DNA of 27,422 nt from positions 1 through 27,422 of the IMG/VR virus record IMGVR_UViG_3300034106_004115, one strand, 5' to 3'. This DNA is from a virus. The position numbers and the translations under genes were made by a program. Each line of letters begins with the position of its first letter. Position 1 is the stretch's first letter. A model generated the notes under the pieces. The model saw only the letters and a list, made by a program, of their open reading frames with translations. It made no database searches and had not been told where the DNA came from. Shown in pieces: positions 13,423 to 21,225 of this stretch.

Positions 13423-16263
13423 ATGTCATCACAAGAAAGATTATCAACACTCGTTAAATGGCAGTTGCCTGAGTTTATTCGTCAGGATCACCCTATTTTT
13501 GTTGAATTTTTACAAAAATACTACGAATTTCTTGAAACACCAAATCAACCAGTGTATGAACTAAAAAGATTTTCAGATAATTATGATGTTGATGCTGCAA
13601 GAGAGTCTTTTTTACAATATTTTAAGAATAAGATCATTCCTTCGTTTCCTGATAGTACTGAACTATCAACAGAAAGAATTATAAAGGCTGCTCGCGACTT
13701 TTATGCGAAAAAAGGCACACCTGAATCATTTGAATTCTTGTTCAAAGTCCTCTATAATACAGATTTACAAGTATTTTTCCCAAAATTACAAATTTTAAAG
13801 GTTTCCGATGGTAAATGGGTGTTACCGCAAGCATTTAGATTGAGTCTTAGCAGCGCAAATCTATCTTTAAACTTAAATTTGATTGAAAAACGAAAGGGTT
13901 ACGGTAGCATTTCACGCGCCAGCTGTATTGTTGAGAGTGCATTCAGAACTATCGATAAAACTACAGGCAATGAGATCATTGAAATTTATGTTTCAAATGT
14001 AAATCGCTTGTTTCAAAACGGCGAATTTTTAGAAATTGAATATGTTGATGGAAATGGTGTAACGCAAACGTTTTCTGAGAAGATTATAGGCGCACTTTCG
14101 AATATTCGAATTAATTCTAATCGCCGAGGAACAAGATATCTTACAGGCGATCCTGTTGTAATTAATGGTGGATTAGATACAACTTCTCCAACGAAAACAA
14201 AAGCAGTTGCACAAGTTGGTAATGTTACTGTTGGCGGTATTGATTCTGTCACTGTAATTAAACGTGGTTATGGATTTAGAACATTCCCAAATTCTTTAAT
14301 TGATATTGTTTCAGCAAATGGAGTTGGGGCAAATGTAATTGTTGCATCAGTTGATACAGCAAATAATATTCAGTTATCATATGCAGTTGATAATATTGTT
14401 CTAAAAGCAAACACCTTGTTAAATTCTGCAAATTATGCATTTGATAATATTGCTTCTGCAAATGCAAATACTACGCTGCAAGACGCATTATCATTTGAAA
14501 CATTAAATGTTTATCCAATTTTAACTGTCACTGTTCCAAATGGTGGATCGTTTTTCGAAGAAGATCCTTCTCTTGATGTAATTTCATTATATGATGGTGA
14601 TTTTCATACATTAAATGGTTATGTTACAGTTGCTCCAGGATCATTTAGCACTTATAATATTTCAAATGCTTCTATAAAATTAATCGGTGCCTCTTTCTCA
14701 AGCACCAATGATTGGTATAATGGTTGGAGAATTCTTATCGATAAACATTATAGAACAGTAATCGATTATGATGGTGCTACAAAAACAGTATTTTTAAATC
14801 GTGTATTTGAAAACGATGTTACTGCATCGAATATTCTTTCAAAAACATTATTATTAGATTCTAGACCACTCATTTCTTCCATGGGCTATATTGCTTATGT
14901 TGAGGTTTTAAATGGTGGTACTGGATATAACAGCGGTGACACTGTCAATGTAATCGGAACTGGGTATGGTGCAAGTCTATCTCTTACAGTTTCAAGTGGT
15001 GTGATTACTGGCGTCACGATTAATAATCGAGGTGAAGGATATGTATCTCCGCCAACGATTACAGTCACATCTTCTGGTGGAAGCGGAGCAGTTCTGAGAG
15101 CAATATTATTAAGTGATGGTGAAGAACTAGATCCAGTCACTGGTGATATTGGATTGATACGAGATATTGTTCTATTGAATCGTGGTTCAGATTATATCAA
15201 TACACCTAACGTTTCTCTCAAGATTTATGATATTCTCATTCCTTCCTTAAATGTTGGTGAAACAATTATAGAAAATGATAGAGTATATCAAGGTTCGAAT
15301 ATCAATAGCACAACATTTTTAGCAACTGTTGACGAATATTATCCAGGCAATAATATTATTAGAGTTTTCGATTATTCTGGTTCACTAAACGTTGGTCAAA
15401 ATCTTGTAGTTTATAAAACTACAACAGCAAATGTAAATGCCTCTGTTCTGTCGGCTAATATCAGTGGAAAAGTTTACCCATACAAATATGGTGATGGAAG
15501 AGCAAGAGCAACTGCAGAGTTCTTGAATGGTCTAATTCGTTATAATGGGTACTATTTAAATACAGATGGACAATTAAGTTCTGATAAGAAACTTCAGGAT
15601 TCTAGAAAATTCCATAATTTCTCTTATGAGTTGATTTCTGAAGCATCTTATACTGATTACAGTAAAACTGTTCTTGAGACTCTTCATCCAGCAGGTGCTT
15701 CTCTCTTAGCCGCTCATACTGTGAAAACTGATTTGATTGTAAATCAACTCTCAAATCTAAACGTCACGACAGTGTTTAGCAATTCGAATGCTTCAATTAC
15801 CAATTGTAATGTTGCATTTGCATCGAATAATGTTACAGGATCAGGTCAATCATTCGATCTTTTTGCTAACGTTAGTGATATAATCGTCATAAACTCAGGT
15901 AATGTTTATCGTTCATTCTCTAAAGTTATCACTTCAATCGTTAGTAATAATTCACTAAATATTGAGAGTTCTTGTATGATAATTGGAGAAGGTCGCGGTA
16001 ACGTAACAACTGATGCTGCGACTCTTACTATTAGCGGAAATACGAATGCTATTGCAACGTTTTTAACCGTAGATGATCAGTTAAGAATTAATGTTAATAA
16101 TAGCATTTTAGTTAAAACGATCAATAGCATATCAGGTAATGTAATCACTCTTAACAGCAACGTTGGCATTACAACAACAAATGCTAATTTGATTTACTTG
16201 ATTTATCCAAAACTCGAAAATGTTGTTTACAAGATTGTAAGCACCACAGACAAATTCTCTTAA
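13423..16263 (+). CDS. gp7: gp7-like baseplate wedge protein
   Basis: The protein has 946 aa (T4 gp7: 1032). The first 140 residues resemble a family seen right after gp6 in aquatic T4-like phages: WQLPEFIRQDHPIFVEFLQKYY, RIIKAARDFYAKKGTPESFEFLF, then VSDGKWVLP. The C-terminal part (YNGYYLNTDGQLSSDKKLQDS, then ETLHPAGASLLAAH) also fits that family. Between lie inserts: GxGY-type beta modules at about 224-310 and 492-602 and a VYQG-type module at about 611-672. The last 170 residues are Asn/Ser/Val-rich repeats of beta strands. In T4 gp7 bridges inner and outer baseplate. I assign gp7 mostly from position between gp6 and gp8; direct T4 homology is not something I can see. Confidence 0.65.
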   Translation: MSSQERLSTLVKWQLPEFIRQDHPIFVEFLQKYYEFLETPNQPVYELKRFSDNYDVDAARESFLQYFKNKIIPSFPDSTELSTERIIKAARDFYAKKGTPESFEFLFKVLYNTDLQVFFPKLQILKVSDGKWVLPQAFRLSLSSANLSLNLNLIEKRKGYGSISRASCIVESAFRTIDKTTGNEIIEIYVSNVNRLFQNGEFLEIEYVDGNGVTQTFSEKIIGALSNIRINSNRRGTRYLTGDPVVINGGLDTTSPTKTKAVAQVGNVTVGGIDSVTVIKRGYGFRTFPNSLIDIVSANGVGANVIVASVDTANNIQLSYAVDNIVLKANTLLNSANYAFDNIASANANTTLQDALSFETLNVYPILTVTVPNGGSFFEEDPSLDVISLYDGDFHTLNGYVTVAPGSFSTYNISNASIKLIGASFSSTNDWYNGWRILIDKHYRTVIDYDGATKTVFLNRVFENDVTASNILSKTLLLDSRPLISSMGYIAYVEVLNGGTGYNSGDTVNVIGTGYGASLSLTVSSGVITGVTINNRGEGYVSPPTITVTSSGGSGAVLRAILLSDGEELDPVTGDIGLIRDIVLLNRGSDYINTPNVSLKIYDILIPSLNVGETIIENDRVYQGSNINSTTFLATVDEYYPGNNIIRVFDYSGSLNVGQNLVVYKTTTANVNASVLSANISGKVYPYKYGDGRARATAEFLNGLIRYNGYYLNTDGQLSSDKKLQDSRKFHNFSYELISEASYTDYSKTVLETLHPAGASLLAAHTVKTDLIVNQLSNLNVTTVFSNSNASITNCNVAFASNNVTGSGQSFDLFANVSDIIVINSGNVYRSFSKVITSIVSNNSLNIESSCMIIGEGRGNVTTDAATLTISGNTNAIATFLTVDDQLRINVNNSILVKTINSISGNVITLNSNVGITTTNANLIYLIYPKLENVVYKIVSTTDKFS
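14896..15108 (+). repeat. GxGY-type beta module in the gp7-like protein
   Basis: Residues about 492-562: VEVLNGGTGYNSGDTVNV, GTGYGASLSLTV, VITGVTINNRGEGYVSPP, TVTSSGGSGAVL. A partial third strand set (VLLNRGSDYINTP) follows at about 584-596. Two consecutive N-x-G-x-x-Y turns make this the clearest copy. Confidence 0.65.
15253..15438 (+). repeat. VYQG-type beta module in the gp7-like protein
   Basis: Residues about 611-672: VGETIIENDRVYQGSNI, TTFLATVDEYYPGNNIIRVF, GSLNVGQNLVVY. The order GE-(x)-VYQG-S, then TV-x-x-Y and a short strand, then G-x-L parallels gp53 119-177 and gp8 361-421. Confidence 0.5.
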
Positions 16264-16280
16264 TGGGGAAATGATATAAA

Positions 16281-17660
16281 ATGGCAAGTTATGCAACTTT
16301 TACTAAAAATTTCGGTGTACAAAACGCTTTAAATTTTGAGCGTTTCATTTCAGGCACATTTGCAAATTGTTACATCGGAATTGGTCGTCAAGCAGAGTGG
16401 GCAAATAGCGATACTGCCTCTGCTCCAGTTGATACTGCAAATACATTCTATCAGTATTGGAACAATCTGATTGGATTGAAGAAAATTACTGCGGCTGATA
16501 TGAATCTTGTGATTCCTCGTGTCGATTGGACAGCAAATACAGTTTACATTGAATATACTCAAGATACTCAAATATTTGCAAAAGGAAATACTGCAAATGT
16601 TGCATATGATAATAAGTTTTATGTAAGAAATTCCAACGATCAAATCTTTAAGTGTTTGTTTAATAACTCCTCTGCAAACTCTACAATTATGCCTGAGATT
16701 GCGATCGACGGACAACTTCCTGAGAATGCATTTATTGAAACTTCTGACGGTTATCGCTGGAAGTATATGTATACGATTCCTGCGGGTCTTAAAGAGAAAT
16801 TCTTTACCAATCAATTTATGCCGATTGTTTCTGAAAACATCGTCACAAACAATGCAGTTGATGGTAGACTTGATATCATTAAGATTACTGCTAATGGCGC
16901 AGGATTTAATGCGAATGCGAATTCGAATAGTTATAACATCGTAACAATTACTGGTGATGGTTCGAACGCAAACATTACTGTAAAGATTACATCAACCGCT
17001 GCAAATGGTGGAAACATTACTGGCTATAATGTTATCTCTGGCGGTAATAATTATACACGCGCAACTCTTACGTTAGTGGATCCAAATAAAATCGCAAACA
17101 CTGCGAATGGAGCATTAACTGCAGTCATCGGACCTCCAGGTGGTCACGGTGCAAATGTTGCTCAAGAATTAGGTGCATCTAATTTGATGCTTTGCGTTGA
17201 AATCGAGGGAGATGAAGACGGTAAACTTCCGATTAATGGATTAAATACTTATCGTCAAATTGGCATTTTAAAAGATCCATTACTCGCCAATTCAAGTTAT
17301 GCGCAAAATACAGTTTACAGAACTACAACAGCACTATTCTTGGCTGCATCTCCTTCACCAGGATTTAGTGTAAAAGAAACGATTTACGTTGGAACTTCAT
17401 TATCTGGTGCCTCTTATACTGCGGTTGTAGAGGATTATGATAGTGCAAATTCAACACTTTATGTTAATAACGTTGTTGGATCATTATCGCTTCCAGCAAC
17501 GATTATAGGAAATACATCAGGTGCGATTACAACGGTTTTGACCGAAACAGCACCCGAAGTTAAGAAGTTCTCAGGGCGACTACTATATATTGAAAATAGT
17601 TCAAATATTTCTAGATCCACTGCGGAAACTCAACAAATTAAACTTACGCTCAGATTTTAA
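16281..17660 (+). CDS. gp8: gp8 baseplate wedge protein
   Basis: The protein has 459 aa (T4 gp8: 334). Signature: FISGTFANCYIGIGRQAEW, PVDTANTFYQYWNNLIGLKKI, MNLVIPRVDWTANTVYIEY, FYVRNSNDQIFKCLFNNS, TSDGYRWKYMYTIPAG. The xxVIPRxDW and DGYxWKYMYxI motifs are clear gp8 hallmarks. The extra length is a GxGY-type beta insert at about 196-266 (IKITANGAGF, VISGGNNY) and a VYQG-like piece at about 361-421 (VKETIYVGTSLSG, AVVEDYDSANSTLYV). In T4 a gp8 dimer joins gp7 and gp10 in the wedge. A GGGGAA lies 10 nt before the ATG. The next gene follows after 9 nt with an AAGGTG site. Confidence 0.9.
   Translation: MASYATFTKNFGVQNALNFERFISGTFANCYIGIGRQAEWANSDTASAPVDTANTFYQYWNNLIGLKKITAADMNLVIPRVDWTANTVYIEYTQDTQIFAKGNTANVAYDNKFYVRNSNDQIFKCLFNNSSANSTIMPEIAIDGQLPENAFIETSDGYRWKYMYTIPAGLKEKFFTNQFMPIVSENIVTNNAVDGRLDIIKITANGAGFNANANSNSYNIVTITGDGSNANITVKITSTAANGGNITGYNVISGGNNYTRATLTLVDPNKIANTANGALTAVIGPPGGHGANVAQELGASNLMLCVEIEGDEDGKLPINGLNTYRQIGILKDPLLANSSYAQNTVYRTTTALFLAASPSPGFSVKETIYVGTSLSGASYTAVVEDYDSANSTLYVNNVVGSLSLPATIIGNTSGAITTVLTETAPEVKKFSGRLLYIENSSNISRSTAETQQIKLTLRF
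16866..17078 (+). repeat. GxGY-type beta module in gp8
   Basis: Residues about 196-266. IKITANGAGFNA, TITGDGSNANITV, then NITGYNVISGGNNYTRATLTL. It divides the conserved gp8 core from the C-terminal part, absent from the shorter T4 protein. Confidence 0.55.
17361..17543 (+). repeat. VYQG-type beta module in gp8
   Basis: Residues about 361-421: GFSVKETIYVGTSLSG, TAVVEDYDSANSTLYVNN, then GSLSLPATIIGNTSG. Here VYQG is YVG, but spacing to the acidic-YDSANxxL strand matches the 902-aa copy (QYFDSANGILSV). Confidence 0.5.
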
Positions 17661-17669
17661 GGTGTAAAG

Positions 17670-20600
17670 ATGGATTTTAATGTAGAGCCATACTATGACG
17701 ATTTTGAAGCCACAAACGGCGCGAAAGATCAAAATTACATGCGTATTTTGTTTCGCCCTGGATATGCGGTTCAGGCTCGCGAATTAACGCAGATTCAATC
17801 GATTCTTCAAAATCAATTGAAGAATTTCGGTGATCATATCTTCCAAGATGGTTCTCCAGTTTTCGGCGGTCAAATTACTCTTGACACCAAAACAAAATAT
17901 CTTAAACTTCAAACGACTTATAATGGCGTCGACGTTGAGGCTACAGACTTTGCGAATACAGTAGTTTCAAATACAAATGGAACTGAAAAAATTCGCGCAA
18001 GAGTTGTTGCTGTCGATGAAACGCAAACGCAACCAACTCTTATGGTTCGTTATCTTCGTGGAAACCAATTCCCTAATGGAAACGTTATTCAAGCAACGAC
18101 ATCTTCTGGAACCACATTTGCTCAATTGACTGCTGCTGATGCAGTTGGAACTGGTTCCGTTGCCTCTATTGAAGAAGGCGTATTTTATGTCGATGGATAT
18201 TTCGTAAAAGTAAGTCCACAAACGATCGTTCTTGATCCATATGGAAACACTCCAACTTATCGAGTCGGTCTTGAAATCGATGATAGTGTTGTTGATGAGA
18301 GTGAAGATTCGAATCTTCTAGATCCTGCTCAAACATCATTTAATTATCAGGCTCCAGGTGCATGGCGTTATCAGTTTAGATTAAATCTTGCAAAACGTTC
18401 TTTGACTTCAGTAGACGATAATAAATTCTTCGAACTTCTTAGAGTTGAAAACGGACTAATTACAAAACAAGTTCGTTATCCGATCTATTCACAACTAGAA
18501 GAAACTCTCGCAAGAAGAACGTTCGACGAATCTGGTAACTACACAGTAAAACCATTTGGTATCTCTCTCGAAGCAAATACCGCTTGCAGTAATAACTTCA
18601 TTATCAATATTGAACCAGGAAAGGCATACGTTCGTGGATTTGAGTATGAGTTCGCAGGAACTCAAAAAATCAACGTTACAAAGGCACTCACGACAAATAC
18701 ATCTACCGATTACGATCTATCAATCGAATATGGTAATTATTTGTATGCAAACAACATTTCTGGTTCCGCAAATGGTCTATTCAATATTGCAAAACTAGAT
18801 GTATTAGAATTACACTGCGTTCCAAGAGCCAACGTGAATACAGTTGGAACAGTTGGTTACAACACATCTTATATGGGAACTGCTCGTGTAAAGAATTTCC
18901 GCAGAGATAGCGCAACTGAGTATCTTGTTTATTTGACCGATATTCGTCTAGAGTCAAATACAGTAACTGCGGCGTCAACAGCATCGAATGCAAATTCAAT
19001 TGTATTCCCAACAACATATTCTGTTTTAAACGATGCATATGCAAATGTTACTGTTCGAGTAATTAGCGGTGGAGCAAGCAATTCATCTGCTGGTGATGTT
19101 AGAAAAATTGTACGTTATGACGGCGCAAGCAGAACAGCATTCACAGATCTAAACTTCACAAATGCTATTGGAAGCGGCAATACAGTTTCTCTTGTTTATA
19201 GCACCAAAGATATCGATGCTCTTGTAGAAGCAACTAGCAACAAGCAGGGTTTGAATGTTGCGATGGATGTTTCAAATAGCAGTAAAGATATTACAAATGC
19301 GACAATCATATCCGATACAAATCGCGATACATTGTTGTTCATGCTGCCAGAAACATATGTTGCAAATGGCACAATTGTAAACGCAGATTTCAATGCAATG
19401 AAGGTGTTTGAGGATCGTTCATTTACCTCAAATGGTCAATTAGCCTTAACACTTTCTGGCAATGAAACATATGATTACGGTTCTGATGGCAATTTCTTAA
19501 CAGCAACTGCAGCAAATAGTAATTTGATTATAATGGTTAAGTCTCTTGGAACCGCAACTAACGTTGCAGTCGGAGATATTATTAATTTAACAGCTGCAAC
19601 TGGACCATCTGGTTCTGGCGCAGCAGGTGTAAGAAGAGATTCCTCAACGCAACTTACTTTGTTTACAGGCGAGAAAGGAACATTTACTGCTGATGTGTAT
19701 GCAAAAGTTAAAGTAAATGATTCTGAATCTGCTACAAATAATCGCAGAAGTAAAACAATTCGTGGCAATGCCGCAATTACTGCATTAAGATCAACAGATT
19801 CTTATACAAATGGTACTGCAGTGACTGACGCTGCAACTGTTTACATCGATTCTTCAAATGGGTTTGTTTGGTTCTCAGACGCAAGTCAAATCAATAAAAC
19901 TCCAGGTGGAAATAACTCACTTTATGTCTCTGACGTATTCAAGATCGTAAAAATTTATGATTCTGGAAATACATCATTCCAGCCAAACGTTGCGAATGCA
20001 ATTGACGTTACAAATAGATTCTATCTAGACTCTGGACAAACTCTTGGCATCTATGATCACTCTAAGATTGTCTTGAAACCAGGATCAAATGCTCCACGCG
20101 GTCAGACAGTGGTGATGTTGCAATATTATGAGCACTCCTCTGCAATTCGTGGATATTTTGACGTTGACTCATATCCTGCGGCTCAGTATGCAAATGGATC
20201 TATTCCAACATTTGTAAACTCTGATGGAACATCGTATAACTTACGCGATGCAATTGACTTTAGACCAACTCGTGAAATTGGTACTGCTGCCAGCGTAAAT
20301 TCATATACATTTGTTGGCATGATCAATTCAATGCCAGATACACCATTAGAAATGACTTATTCTTATTATGTTCCAAGAATTGATAAGTTGGTGTTGACGA
20401 CAGAGGGTGAATTTAAAACATTGACTGGCGTTGCTGGTAAATTCCCACTTGCACCAGTTGACACTGAAGATGCAATGACGTTGTTTAAACTCGATATTCC
20501 TGCGTTTACTGCGAATGTTAATAGCATTGTTGTTACAAAGGTCGAAAACAAGCGTTATACGATGAGAGACATTGGATCGCTTGAGAATAGAATTCGAAAT

Positions 20601-21206
20601 ATTGAGTATTACACAGCATTAAACATTGCAGAAAAGAAAGCAACAGACACAACAATTCTTTACGAAGATAACGCAACTGAAAAAGAAAAATATGGTATTG
20701 TTGCAGATAATTTCACTGGCTTCAACGTTGCGGATACACTAAATCCAGACTTCAAGTGTTCACTAGAGAAAGGAACACTTTCATCATACAATAATCTAAC
20801 GCAAATTCCTCTTGATGTGAATACGATTGGTGCGAACACAAAGAGAAATTCTAAAACAATATCTCTTGGTTTCACTGAAGAAGTTGTTGTTGATCAAACA
20901 ACTGCGACTGCCAATGTCTCAGTCCAACCATACTTGTACGGTGTATTTGATGGTCAATTGACTCTTACTCCGCAAAGCGACAGTTGGTTCTCAACAACAC
21001 AAGCACCAATTCCAATTAGCCCAGTTCCAGTTGTTCCGATACTATCTCCGACTGTGCCGATTTTGGGTCAATTGAATCCAATCAATTTTGTGAATGTTCC
21101 AACTTCATTTGGATTTGCTCCAAATTTCACAACTATCGATAGTTGGTTTAATACCTCTTTTGATATTTCAACTCCATTAAATGAAGGCAGATTATTGAGA
21201 CTTTAA
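17670..21206 (+). CDS. DUF4815-type large baseplate/fibre-connector structural protein
   Basis: A 1178-aa protein. It opens DFNVEPYYDDFEATNG and MRILFRPGYAVQARELTQIQ, then LKNFGDHIFQDGSPV, the N-terminal signature of DUF4815 virion proteins of aquatic T4-like phages (FRPGxAVQARELTQ). Other landmarks are VFYVDGYFVKV near 170, PGKAYVRGFEYE near 320, and RYTMRDIGSLENRIRNIEYY near 962, with DNFTGFNVADTLNPDFKC soon after, a helical patch likely to trimerise. The C-terminus is Pro-rich (PISPVPVVPILSPTVPIL). The middle is Asn/Ser/Thr-rich beta structure. It follows gp8, where T4 has gp9-gp11, and may replace these as fibre connector or wedge periphery; that role is inferred. Function is unproven for the family. 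In the order seen here its continuation may be the next gene. Confidence 0.85.
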   Translation: MDFNVEPYYDDFEATNGAKDQNYMRILFRPGYAVQARELTQIQSILQNQLKNFGDHIFQDGSPVFGGQITLDTKTKYLKLQTTYNGVDVEATDFANTVVSNTNGTEKIRARVVAVDETQTQPTLMVRYLRGNQFPNGNVIQATTSSGTTFAQLTAADAVGTGSVASIEEGVFYVDGYFVKVSPQTIVLDPYGNTPTYRVGLEIDDSVVDESEDSNLLDPAQTSFNYQAPGAWRYQFRLNLAKRSLTSVDDNKFFELLRVENGLITKQVRYPIYSQLEETLARRTFDESGNYTVKPFGISLEANTACSNNFIINIEPGKAYVRGFEYEFAGTQKINVTKALTTNTSTDYDLSIEYGNYLYANNISGSANGLFNIAKLDVLELHCVPRANVNTVGTVGYNTSYMGTARVKNFRRDSATEYLVYLTDIRLESNTVTAASTASNANSIVFPTTYSVLNDAYANVTVRVISGGASNSSAGDVRKIVRYDGASRTAFTDLNFTNAIGSGNTVSLVYSTKDIDALVEATSNKQGLNVAMDVSNSSKDITNATIISDTNRDTLLFMLPETYVANGTIVNADFNAMKVFEDRSFTSNGQLALTLSGNETYDYGSDGNFLTATAANSNLIIMVKSLGTATNVAVGDIINLTAATGPSGSGAAGVRRDSSTQLTLFTGEKGTFTADVYAKVKVNDSESATNNRRSKTIRGNAAITALRSTDSYTNGTAVTDAATVYIDSSNGFVWFSDASQINKTPGGNNSLYVSDVFKIVKIYDSGNTSFQPNVANAIDVTNRFYLDSGQTLGIYDHSKIVLKPGSNAPRGQTVVMLQYYEHSSAIRGYFDVDSYPAAQYANGSIPTFVNSDGTSYNLRDAIDFRPTREIGTAASVNSYTFVGMINSMPDTPLEMTYSYYVPRIDKLVLTTEGEFKTLTGVAGKFPLAPVDTEDAMTLFKLDIPAFTANVNSIVVTKVENKRYTMRDIGSLENRIRNIEYYTALNIAEKKATDTTILYEDNATEKEKYGIVADNFTGFNVADTLNPDFKCSLEKGTLSSYNNLTQIPLDVNTIGANTKRNSKTISLGFTEEVVVDQTTATANVSVQPYLYGVFDGQLTLTPQSDSWFSTTQAPIPISPVPVVPILSPTVPILGQLNPINFVNVPTSFGFAPNFTTIDSWFNTSFDISTPLNEGRLLRL

Positions 21207-21225
21207 CAATTAAACGGAAAATAGA